Numbered from the stretch's first letter, positions 1-6,562 are shown. The stretch: DNA of 6,562 bases from an uncultured Bacteroidales bacterium (GCA_903899865.1 CAIUKZ010000546.1:1-6562), one strand, 5' to 3'. Notes: generated from the letters alone by a model not told the origin. Translations and numbers: made by a program.

Positions 1-108
1 CAGATAAAAAATGGGACTTTAGGGATTCATGATTGTTTGTCTGATTTTTTTAAGTCCTATGCCGCATTTCAATTTGAGGTGAGAGAGAACCAAAACAAAT
101 GCATTTAA
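1..108 (+). CDS. Possible 3' end of an upstream reading frame (uncertain)
   Basis: Frame 1 is open from the window edge to a TAA at 106-108, giving 35 residues of unremarkable composition that end in ENQNKCI. I do not recognise it, and 35 open codons can occur by chance. If it is real, its stop lies 35 bp upstream of the ATG at 144, an operon-like gap, and this favours 144 over 99 as the start of the next gene. A competing possibility is frame 3, which closes at a TGA at 30-32 and would leave 33-143 as untranslated leader. I see no convincing Bacteroidota promoter here. The nearest match to the -7 consensus TAnnTTTG is TCAATTTG at 69-76, without a TTTG at the expected upstream distance. Confidence 0.2.
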   Translation, partial: QIKNGTLGIHDCLSDFFKSYAAFQFEVRENQNKCI

Positions 109-132
109 TTCTAACATATCCGCTAATTCTAA
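106..132. repeat. Pair of 9-bp direct repeats in the leader
   Basis: TAATTCTAA occurs exactly at 106-114 and again at 124-132, 18 bp apart start to start, just upstream of the preferred ATG at 144. Repeats in a leader can be operator half-sites, but in AT-rich DNA a 9-bp match can also be chance. The 18-bp spacing is not a whole number of helical turns. If translation really began at 99, both copies would be coding. Confidence 0.35.
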
Positions 133-143
133 GATTTTTAACT

Positions 144-1163
144 ATGAGAAAATTGCAATTTCTATTCATGTTCATGCTATTAAGTTTGATGACTTCAATG
201 TCTTTTGGTCAAGAAAAACGAGATGATTTTTACCCCACAGAGATTTGGAAAGATACCAAAGGTGATACTATCAATGCCCACGGCGGTGGCTTTATGTACC
301 ACAAAGGAACTTATTATTGGTATGGTGAATTGAAACGCGGAACTACCTGGCTGGTTCCAGGACAAAACTGGGAATGTTACAGAGTGAATGCTGGTGGTGT
401 TTCATGTTATTCGTCCAAAGACTTAGTGAATTGGAAAAAAGAAGGCGTTGTACTTCCAGCTAATAAAACAGATCAAAACCATGATTTGCATTACAGTAAA
501 GTCTTAGAAAGACCCAAGGTAATCTACAATGAGAAGACTAAGAAGTTTGTAATGTGGTTACACATCGATTCGCAAGACTATTCTGCTGCTAGAGTGGGTA
601 TAGCTGTTAGCGATAAACCGACTGGCCCTTTTAAGTATATCCAGAGCATTAAACCCAATGGATTGGATAGTAGAGATATGACTGTTTTCAAAGATGATGA
701 AAAAAGTGCATATCTCATTTATTCATCAGAATGGAACAAAAACTTGCATATCAGTAAACTAACTGACGATTATCAAAATGTTTCAGGTAAAGATATTATT
801 GCTTTGCCTAGAATGAGTAGAGAAGCTCCAGCGATGTTTAAACATAAAAATAGATATTATTTGATAACTTCCTTGACCACTGGTTGGGATCCGAATATGG
901 CATTAGTGGCTCATGCAGATAGCATTATGGGAAAATGGAACCCAGGATATAACCCTTGCAAAGGCGAAAAAGCCGATTTGACATTTACAGGTCAGAGCAC
1001 TTTTGTACTGCCAATTGAAGGGAAACCAGGTAAATATATTTTTATGGCAGACGTGTGGAAAAAGACCAACTTACAAGACTCAAGATATATCTGGTTGCCA
1101 TTAGAGTTTAAAAATGATTCAGTGGAAATCTCGTGGAAGAAGAGTTGGAGTCTGACAAAGTAA
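144..1163 (+). CDS. Secreted GH43 glycoside hydrolase, exo-beta-1,3-galactanase-like
   Basis: The 339-residue product is a single-domain five-bladed beta-propeller glycosidase of family GH43, probably subfamily 24 or 34. Residues 1-22 form a signal peptide (MRK start, hydrophobic core, cleavage SFG|Q). An in-frame ATG at 99 would add 15 residues before this classical signal peptide, so 144 is preferred. The propeller starts with NAHGGG (44-49) and YYWYGE (57-62), characteristic of the galactanase-related branch. Other conserved pieces are LERPK (121-125), SRDM (177-180), SSEWN (194-198), REAPAMF (226-232) and GQSTFVLP (283-290). By spacing, E122, D178, E227 and Q284 correspond to the active-site Glu, Asp, Glu and Gln that I recall for the Phanerochaete exo-beta-1,3-galactanase. 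E227 would be the acid, with Gln in place of the usual Asp base. There is no lipobox and no C-terminal sorting domain, so it is likely periplasmic. GH43 assignment is firm; galactan specificity is inference, since related subfamilies include other exo-galactosidases. Confidence 0.88.
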   Translation: MRKLQFLFMFMLLSLMTSMSFGQEKRDDFYPTEIWKDTKGDTINAHGGGFMYHKGTYYWYGELKRGTTWLVPGQNWECYRVNAGGVSCYSSKDLVNWKKEGVVLPANKTDQNHDLHYSKVLERPKVIYNEKTKKFVMWLHIDSQDYSAARVGIAVSDKPTGPFKYIQSIKPNGLDSRDMTVFKDDEKSAYLIYSSEWNKNLHISKLTDDYQNVSGKDIIALPRMSREAPAMFKHKNRYYLITSLTTGWDPNMALVAHADSIMGKWNPGYNPCKGEKADLTFTGQSTFVLPIEGKPGKYIFMADVWKKTNLQDSRYIWLPLEFKNDSVEISWKKSWSLTK

Positions 1164-1201
1164 ATTACACCCATTCTTATATATTTTAATTGTATTTTTA
1201 T

Positions 1202-1253
1202 CGTGATGAATCCTGTAATTCTTTAAGAGAAATGCCGGATTCATTATGTTTTT
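1202..1253 (+). terminator. Hairpin with T run between the GH43 and beta-helix genes
   Basis: ATGAATCC at 1206-1213 pairs perfectly with GGATTCAT at 1237-1244. The stem extends outward to 12 pairs (1202-1213 with 1237-1248) if two G-U pairs are allowed. The 23-nt loop contains a smaller hairpin, TTCT (1219-1222) with AGAA (1228-1231). Five T residues (1249-1253) follow the stem directly. This is the shape of an intrinsic terminator, although the stem is only moderately GC-rich and the T run is short. It lies 38 bp after the GH43 stop and 35 bp before the next ATG. It could end the first transcript, act as a partial terminator within one operon, or protect processed mRNA ends. The rest of the 125-bp gap shows no clear promoter. 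TTTG at 1251-1254 resembles a -33 element, but no good -7 element follows it. Confidence 0.45.
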
Positions 1254-1288
1254 GAACTACTTTGGATTCTGTTCAGTTTATTGTCAGT

Positions 1289-2884
1289 ATGAAACCATAT
1301 TATCTCTTTGTGTTATTTTTCTTTTTTGCGAGTTTGCAAGAATTGTGTGCTGCACAAGCAAATCAGAATAAACCCCGTGCGTTTTATCTATCAGTGAGTG
1401 GAGATGATGCCAATGAAGGAACAAAGAATTCGCCATGGAAAAGTATTGAAAAATTAAATGCGTCGAATTTCAAGTCTGGAGATAGTATTTTATTCGAAGG
1501 AGGTAGCGTTTTTGAGGGTTCGCTAAAGTTGAACAGTTCAAATGTGATTCATGGCGAAGCCACTTTGGTTATTTCATCTTTTGGGAAATCGAGCGCAGTA
1601 ATCAATGCTGGTAAAAACGAAGGTGTGATGCTGAGTGACATTAGCAATTTTACAATATCACGGTTGAAAATTGTAGGCGATGGACGAGAAAAGGGCAATG
1701 TGTCCGATGGATTAAGTGTCTATAAATGTATTCATTTTATCATTGACAGTGTTGAAGTGGCTGGATTTCAACATTCAGGTTTGCAAGTGAAAATTGGCAG
1801 TGATTTTAAAATGACTCATGTACATGCACATGACAATGGATTTGCAGGGATACATGTGTGTGGAACCAAACAACAACCGGAAGGAAAGTACGAGAATCAT
1901 AATGTTTACATTGCCGACTGCATAGCCAGTAACAATCCTGGAGATCCTACTGTCATGCGTCATCATAGTGGGAATGGCATATTGGTTTCTAATTGTCGGA
2001 ATGCGCTCATCGAATATTGTTTAGCCTACAATAATGGGTGGGATCAACCAGCAGAGAATACAGGTGGACCTGTTGGTATTTGGTTCTGGGATGCCACAGA
2101 AAGTATTATTCAATACTCCATTTCGCATGACAATAAAACCAATCGTAATGCAAAAGACGGTGGAGGGTTTGATTTGGATGGTGGAGTAACTAATTCTAAG
2201 ATACAATACTGTTTGTCATACAACAATGAAGGTGCAGGATACGGTCTCTTTGAATTTGGGGCTGTGAAGAAATGGAAAGACAACGTGGTGCGGTATAATA
2301 TTAGTGTCAATGATGGTACGTTGCATGATGGATCAATTGCGATATGGGCAGCCACAGGCAAATCAATGACTAACTGTGAGATATACAACAATACATTCTT
2401 TAATAATGGCGAGAAAGCCTATTCTCTTTCTATTGTAAATAATATGCCTGCTTTCAATTTTCGGAATAATATTTTTGTGTATCGAGATGGATTTTTGTGT
2501 TTTGGTCATCATTTAGAGACAGGTAAAGAGTATTTTGAGAATAATTGTTACTTCAGTTTAAAATCAAAAGAGGATATAGCTGGCTATCCGTGCCTCAAGG
2601 ATTGGGCAAAAGCTACTGGTAATGAGATGAAAAATGGCAGGTGTATAGGCCGTTGCATAAATCCGGGTTTATTAGCCCCGTCAACTATTCAGTTGGATAA
2701 TCCTCGAGCGTTAAATAAAGAGACTTTGAAGACGTTCGGATTGAGGGCAGACTCCAAGTTAATTGATGAAGGCATTGATTTGTCCAAAGTCGTAAATGCC
2801 AATATGGGTAAACACGACATGGTGGGCAATCAAATTCCTCAAGGTAAGGGTTATGATATTGGAGCCTTAGAGTACACGAAATAA
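1289..2884 (+). CDS. Secreted right-handed parallel beta-helix protein (putative polysaccharide lyase or hydrolase)
   Basis: The product is 531 residues. Residues 1-22 form a signal peptide with a long Phe-rich core and likely cleavage CAA|Q. The Cys at 20 is not in a lipobox. The ATG at 1289 is preferred because an upstream TTG at 1262 would only add a poor extension. After the signal peptide, FYLSVSGDDANEGT (32-45) is the opening typical of secreted Bacteroidota beta-helix proteins (consensus like YVSPSGDDxNxGT). About ten helix rungs follow between roughly 115 and 400, many ending in NN or DN-G turns, and the chain ends with the common closing motif DIGALEY (523-529). An acidic cluster, D290, D295 and D297 around DGGGFDLDGG, could bind calcium or catalyse, as acidic clusters do in PL9 pectate lyases, but I cannot assign a family. 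Beta-helix proteins of this kind include pectate lyases, GH28-, GH120- and GH141-like glycosidases and epimerases. It sits 16 bp before the GH2 gene and is probably co-transcribed with it. Fold is confident; activity is unknown. Confidence 0.82.
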   Translation: MKPYYLFVLFFFFASLQELCAAQANQNKPRAFYLSVSGDDANEGTKNSPWKSIEKLNASNFKSGDSILFEGGSVFEGSLKLNSSNVIHGEATLVISSFGKSSAVINAGKNEGVMLSDISNFTISRLKIVGDGREKGNVSDGLSVYKCIHFIIDSVEVAGFQHSGLQVKIGSDFKMTHVHAHDNGFAGIHVCGTKQQPEGKYENHNVYIADCIASNNPGDPTVMRHHSGNGILVSNCRNALIEYCLAYNNGWDQPAENTGGPVGIWFWDATESIIQYSISHDNKTNRNAKDGGGFDLDGGVTNSKIQYCLSYNNEGAGYGLFEFGAVKKWKDNVVRYNISVNDGTLHDGSIAIWAATGKSMTNCEIYNNTFFNNGEKAYSLSIVNNMPAFNFRNNIFVYRDGFLCFGHHLETGKEYFENNCYFSLKSKEDIAGYPCLKDWAKATGNEMKNGRCIGRCINPGLLAPSTIQLDNPRALNKETLKTFGLRADSKLIDEGIDLSKVVNANMGKHDMVGNQIPQGKGYDIGALEYTK

Positions 2885-2900
2885 TTTTTAAAAATATATA

Positions 2901-5855
2901 ATGAATTGCAATAAAGAAAGAATGAAAAGGGGATTTTTGCCACACGCATTACTTTTGGTGATGGGGTTCTGTATAGGAGTTTTATCAGGTTTTGCAGCTC
3001 AGCCAGAGACGCAGTTGGCCTCGTTACAAAAAGCACCTAACTACACCTTAAGTCTGGGTGAAAAAGAATGGAAATTTACTAAAATCATTCCTAAGCGTCA
3101 GGGTGACCTGACTAAGGATAAAGTCCTGTTTATTTCAGAGGAATCAGATAAGACGAAAATGTTGAGTGTGAAACTTGATAGTGCCTCTGTTTTAGAGTCT
3201 ATTGCTGTTGGATTTTCGAATACAGATCTCAACCAGATTTATTATACAGTGCTGGGATCTGAAGATATGCAAACTTGGAATGTGTTGGCAGATAAATCCG
3301 ATTTCATTAACGCTGGTCAACAGGTGAAATTGATTAAAAAAAGTGATGTTGCTGAAGTTGCAAATACAGTTGGATTTGTTGAAAAGGTTATTTCCACTAG
3401 GCTAGAGATACCGGTTGTACCCACTAAAACTCGTTTCTTGAAAGTATTGCTTAAAAAAGTGTTGAATGCTACAAACGAAACGGTTGTTCCATTGGACATC
3501 CACATGTCAGTATTTGGTGCTCAAAAGGATGAGTTTTCAGAGTCTGATTATGTCTCGAAACAATTAAATGACACCAAATGGGAGTCAGTAGGGATTCCGC
3601 ATTGCTATAACGATATGGATACCTATTTAAACTCAAATGATGTGAATCTGTGGCGAGGAACAACGTGGTATCGTAAACATTTCGTTGTGGATGAAACGCT
3701 ACAAAACAAAAAGGTGTTTCTCGAGTTTAAGGGTGTCAATACAGGTGTGGCTGTTTTTGTAAATGGTAAGTTTAAAGCTGGAAATACTTCGGTGAAACAA
3801 CCAAGTGATGTAACTCATGTTGGCGGCTTTTTGCCATTTCTACTTGATATCACCGATGATTTGAATTATGGTGCGGAAAACTTGATAGCAGTAAAAGTGT
3901 CAAACTCTGATGGAAGCTTTTTTAAATGGCCAGGGTTTGGTGTTTATGATGGTTTTGCGATGAATTGGGGCGGAATAGTATCACCAGTATGTCTTCATGT
4001 GACGAACAAGGTGTATGTCCCAGAAAACGTTTATTCGCCTTTACATCAATGGGGTAATTATATCAGTACCATCAAAGCAGATGACAAACTTGCTGTATTG
4101 AGCATCCAAACCAATGTGGTAAATGAATCTGAGAAGCTTCTGAAAGCCACATTGATAAATGAAATTAAAACAGCTCAAGGCAAAGTAGTGCTGACATTAA
4201 AATCGGAAAAGAATGTTTTAGCACATGGATCAGTTGGATTTGACCAACAAGGTGAGGTGAAAAACCCATTGCTGTGGTACCCCAATAACAGCCCTTATGG
4301 CAAACCATACCTGTATTCGGTCGTAACATCGGTGGTAGTGGAAGGAAAAGTGGTATATAGTAAAGAAACAAAAGTTGGAATTAGAACCTATTCATGGGAT
4401 GGCGATTATTGTTATGTGAACGGGAAAAAGCATTTGATGGTAGGTTTTGGTCATCGAAATTGTTATCCTGCATTGGGGTCTGCAGTGCCTGCTGAAATAC
4501 AATGGAAAGATATGAAGTTGATAGCTGAAGCTGGAGGTAACACACTTCGTATAGGTCACGTGCCGGCAACAGACGCAACCCTTGATGCTTGCGATGAATA
4601 CGGCATTATGGTGATGCAAAACAGTGGAGATAATGAATGGGCACTTAGAGATGAACCTGCACTGACTTACAAAAGAGAGTATGACAGAGACATGATGATT
4701 CACAATAGAAATAGAGCGTCAATAGCCGTGTGGGAGTCCAATAATGGCATTGCAAAAGTAGGCGAAAAATATTTGCCAAGTTACACACAAGCACTAGCAA
4801 ATCAATGGGATTCATTGCAAAATCGAATTGTGGCTACAAGAGATAAGACACAACCAGATTTTCCAAAAGATAAACGATTGATGGTAGGCTACTCGAACCT
4901 TTACAAAAAGGTAGAAGGTTCGCCCTCCATCAATGTAGAAGTATATGGTGCATTTTGGGATGGGAGGAGAAGTATCAATATTTCACGTGACGACTATGCC
5001 AACGAAAAACAATTTGTGAATTGGTTTGTCGATGATTACGTAAATAATTTGAAAGATAAAGCTTGTGGATGGTTGGACTGGATGCTCGCAGAGACACAAG
5101 GAGAAGGGTACACCATTTACTTGAATGGGAAATCGAAACAAAAGTCGTTGGGCTCAAGTGCGATGGACGGAAATCGTATTCCGAAATTAAAATATCAGGT
5201 ATTTAAAAATGCATTATGGGTTGACTATGCTACCAAGCCAGGAGTAGCTTTGCAGTCTTCTTGGAATTTGTCAGGTGTTCAGACTGTTGATGCATGGAGT
5301 AATTGTCCTAAGGTAGAATTGTTTCTAAATGGTGTTAGTTTAGGAGTCAAAATTCCAGACTTATTGACAAAACATTGCAGATGGGAAAATGTGACATGGC
5401 AAAGTGGAACACTACGTGCAGTGGGATTAAGTGCTTCCAATAAGCCAGTTTGCTCAGATACAAGGAAAACTGCTGGAGCACCTCATCATATAGAATTGTC
5501 AGTTGAACAACCTTTAGTTAAACCAGATGGCACTACTTTTGGTTTATTGGCAAACGGAAGTGATGCTGCTCTTATTACAGCAAAAATTGTAGATAAAGAT
5601 GGTAACTGGTGTCCAGATGCAAATAACATTATTACCTTTGATATACAAGGTGAAGGGGTTTACAAAGGCTCTTATAATTTCTATGTGACTGATAACAAAC
5701 CATTGGGGTATCATGCGCCTGGCGATAAGGAATTGCAGGCAGAGGGCGGACTGATGAAAGTTGCTGTTCGTTCTACGTTTAATTCGGGCAAAGTAACAAT
5801 AACAGCTCGATCGCTAGGTTTAGGAAATGGAATATTAACTTATACAACAAAATAA
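2901..5855 (+). CDS. Secreted multidomain GH2 glycoside hydrolase (beta-galactosidase-like)
   Basis: The product is 984 residues, with a signal peptide cleaved near FAA|Q (33/34). A second ATG at 2922 (residue 8, MKRG) follows a purine-rich stretch and may be the true start. The GH2 sugar-binding domain begins at EKEWKF (54-59), is interrupted by an insert (about 61-206), and resumes at WESVGIPH (227-234) and LWRGTTWYRKHF (250-261). An immunoglobulin-like domain spans roughly 372-492. The TIM barrel begins near 495 and shows GGNTLRIGHVPATDA (545-559), CDEYGIMVMQ (564-573) and the acid loop RNRASIAVWESNNG (603-616). VEVYG (679-683) supplies the probable nucleophile E680, matching the REYGD motif of relatives. 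AMDGNRIPK (754-762) leads into a DUF4982-type domain (about 778-848, with VELFLNG), then a final Ig-like domain resembling Glyco_hydro2_C5 (about 862-978). It should remove terminal beta-linked sugars in the periplasm. Galactose is a guess from the GH43 neighbour; glucuronidase or mannosidase activity is also possible. The usual NHP and NE residues of the acid loop are missing. Confidence 0.87.
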   Translation: MNCNKERMKRGFLPHALLLVMGFCIGVLSGFAAQPETQLASLQKAPNYTLSLGEKEWKFTKIIPKRQGDLTKDKVLFISEESDKTKMLSVKLDSASVLESIAVGFSNTDLNQIYYTVLGSEDMQTWNVLADKSDFINAGQQVKLIKKSDVAEVANTVGFVEKVISTRLEIPVVPTKTRFLKVLLKKVLNATNETVVPLDIHMSVFGAQKDEFSESDYVSKQLNDTKWESVGIPHCYNDMDTYLNSNDVNLWRGTTWYRKHFVVDETLQNKKVFLEFKGVNTGVAVFVNGKFKAGNTSVKQPSDVTHVGGFLPFLLDITDDLNYGAENLIAVKVSNSDGSFFKWPGFGVYDGFAMNWGGIVSPVCLHVTNKVYVPENVYSPLHQWGNYISTIKADDKLAVLSIQTNVVNESEKLLKATLINEIKTAQGKVVLTLKSEKNVLAHGSVGFDQQGEVKNPLLWYPNNSPYGKPYLYSVVTSVVVEGKVVYSKETKVGIRTYSWDGDYCYVNGKKHLMVGFGHRNCYPALGSAVPAEIQWKDMKLIAEAGGNTLRIGHVPATDATLDACDEYGIMVMQNSGDNEWALRDEPALTYKREYDRDMMIHNRNRASIAVWESNNGIAKVGEKYLPSYTQALANQWDSLQNRIVATRDKTQPDFPKDKRLMVGYSNLYKKVEGSPSINVEVYGAFWDGRRSINISRDDYANEKQFVNWFVDDYVNNLKDKACGWLDWMLAETQGEGYTIYLNGKSKQKSLGSSAMDGNRIPKLKYQVFKNALWVDYATKPGVALQSSWNLSGVQTVDAWSNCPKVELFLNGVSLGVKIPDLLTKHCRWENVTWQSGTLRAVGLSASNKPVCSDTRKTAGAPHHIELSVEQPLVKPDGTTFGLLANGSDAALITAKIVDKDGNWCPDANNIITFDIQGEGVYKGSYNFYVTDNKPLGYHAPGDKELQAEGGLMKVAVRSTFNSGKVTITARSLGLGNGILTYTTK
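3081..3518 (+). other. Discoidin-like domain inserted in the GH2 N-terminal domain
   Basis: This segment encodes residues about 61-206 of the GH2 protein. In typical GH2 enzymes of this group the opening WKF motif is followed within a few tens of residues by the W...PH motif. Here W58 and W227 are nearly 170 residues apart. The extra sequence has marks of an F5/8 type C (discoidin, CBM32-like) beta-sandwich: an early strand, MLSVKLDSASVLESIAVGF (87-105), then YYTVLGSEDMQTWNVL (114-129), resembling the usual 'Y.v..S.DG..W..l' pattern, and RFLKVLL (178-184), resembling the usual 'aRYirv' strand. Such domains often bind sugars, which would help tether the enzyme to its substrate. The domain identity and boundaries are inferred by eye. 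Confidence 0.5.
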
Positions 5856-5859
5856 AAAG

Positions 5860-6562
5860 ATGAGAAATAATCAATTGCTTTTATTATTAGTATTTTTAGG
5901 CTTTTCAATGAGTGCTTTTTCACAGAAAAAAAGCAAAGTAGAACCAAAGCCAGAGTTTTCCACCATCACTTATTACAAAGTAGATACCACCGAACTCAAA
6001 GCGGATGTGTTTTTACCTTCTCAAAATCAAAAGGGGAAAATGCCACTTTACATCCATCTTCATGGTGGCGGATTCTCGCAAGGAGATAGGACCAATGATT
6101 ATGAAATATGCCGAATGATGACTCGCAATGGCTGTGTGGCTGTAGCTATGAGTTATACGCTGTACATGAAAGGGAAGGATTTTGGTTGTCCAGGTATTCT
6201 TTCTGAAAAAACCAAAGCGATACAGATTGCAGTAAACCAACTTTGGAGAGCAACCGATTACTTTGTTAAAAACGCCAATTCTTATCAAATTGATACAACT
6301 AAAGTGTTTATAGGTGGATGTAGTGCAGGTGCAGAAACCGCACTTCATGCCGCATATTGGGATAGAGAATGGATGGGTATGTATCCTGAGCAACTTTCTA
6401 AAGGGTTCAAATATGCAGGTGTGCTTGAAGTGTCAGGGGCATTGATGGATATAAATTTGATTACGAAAGAAAACATGGTGCCAACGATGATGTTTCACGG
6501 TAATGCCGATAGAACTGTGCCTTATGCCACTGCCTCTCACCGTTACTGTCCATGCAATGCCA
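5860..6562 (+). CDS. Secreted alpha/beta-hydrolase, probable carbohydrate esterase (3' end missing)
   Basis: Only the first 234 residues are present; the frame is open at the right edge. The ATG lies 4 bp after the GH2 stop, so the genes are almost certainly co-transcribed and perhaps translationally coupled. Residues 1-21 form a signal peptide cleaved at AFS|Q. The remainder is an alpha/beta-hydrolase core: the oxyanion-hole motif HGGGF (68-72), the nucleophile elbow GCSAGAE (153-159) with S155, and HGNADRTVPY (213-222), where D217 is the expected acidic member of the triad. The catalytic histidine should lie beyond the edge. This arrangement fits the acetyl-xylan-esterase and feruloyl-esterase-like groups common in Bacteroidota polysaccharide loci. 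In this setting it probably removes acetyl or another ester from the glycan attacked by its neighbours. A peptidase or lipase-like role is less likely. There is no frameshift or internal stop. Confidence 0.85.
   Translation, partial: MRNNQLLLLLVFLGFSMSAFSQKKSKVEPKPEFSTITYYKVDTTELKADVFLPSQNQKGKMPLYIHLHGGGFSQGDRTNDYEICRMMTRNGCVAVAMSYTLYMKGKDFGCPGILSEKTKAIQIAVNQLWRATDYFVKNANSYQIDTTKVFIGGCSAGAETALHAAYWDREWMGMYPEQLSKGFKYAGVLEVSGALMDINLITKENMVPTMMFHGNADRTVPYATASHRYCPCNA

Noticed and set aside
99..143. Upstream ATG at 99 as the start of the GH43 protein
   Set aside because: It would place 15 extra residues, including another hydrophobic run, before a textbook signal peptide starting MRK at 144, and would overlap the possible preceding frame ending at 108.
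1251..1265. Bacteroidota-type promoter before the beta-helix gene
   Set aside because: TTTG at 1251-1254 could be a -33 element, but TACTTTGG at 1258-1265 is one base short of TAnnTTTG and far too close. No acceptable -7 element occurs at the usual distance.
1262..1288. TTG at 1262 as the start of the beta-helix protein
   Set aside because: The ATG at 1289 begins a normal signal peptide; the nine-residue extension adds an acidic residue and no basic n-region.
1347..1352. Lipobox in the beta-helix signal peptide (Cys20)
   Set aside because: The residues before Cys20 are LQEL, with Leu at -1 and Glu at -2, which does not fit the lipobox; CAA|Q is a better signal peptidase I site.
2110..2391. 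93-codon open frame on the minus strand
   Set aside because: It is antisense to the regular beta-helix rungs of the 1289-2884 gene and has no independent support.
4392..4703. 103-codon open frame on the minus strand
   Set aside because: It is antisense to the GH2 TIM barrel, which has clear conserved motifs here. The translation is His-, Cys- and Ser-rich, as expected of a shadow frame.
6013..6393. 126-codon open frame on the minus strand
   Set aside because: It lies wholly inside the esterase gene, whose + frame carries a full set of family motifs. The minus-strand translation shows no recognisable domain and is rich in residues expected from an antisense shadow.

Overview
The window reads as part of a carbohydrate-utilisation locus from a member of the Bacteroidota. 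The reasons are the AT-rich DNA, A-rich rather than strong Shine-Dalgarno translation starts, and four co-directional secreted enzymes of types that cluster in polysaccharide utilisation loci. All four predicted mature proteins also appear to begin with glutamine, a known peculiarity of signal peptidase I substrates in this phylum. I cannot name genus or species.

Layout, all on the + strand. Positions 1-143 hold a leader with a possible 3' end of an earlier reading frame and a 9-bp direct repeat. Positions 144-1163 encode a five-bladed beta-propeller glycosidase of family GH43, close to the exo-beta-1,3-galactanase branch. A 125-bp gap follows, holding a hairpin with a short T run. Then come three closely spaced genes: a right-handed parallel beta-helix protein (1289-2884), a large GH2 glycosidase with an unusual N-terminal insert (2901-5855, 16-bp gap before it), and an alpha/beta-hydrolase or carbohydrate esterase (from 5860, 4-bp gap), cut off by the right edge before its catalytic histidine.

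Inferred joint role: export of four enzymes to the periplasm or beyond. The esterase would strip acyl groups, the beta-helix protein would cleave or bind the backbone, and the GH43 and GH2 enzymes would release sugars from chain ends. The galactanase-like GH43 active site makes a galactose-containing glycan (arabinogalactan, pectic side chain or algal galactan) the best guess, but the sequence does not prove the substrate. No SusC/SusD pair, regulator, sulfatase, RNA gene, CRISPR array or mobile element is visible.

I found no clear new class of system. The points most worth checking are the non-canonical catalytic acid region of the GH2, its inserted discoidin-like domain, the Gln-for-Asp active site of the GH43, the cysteine ladder and acidic cluster of the beta-helix protein, and the hairpin between genes one and two.
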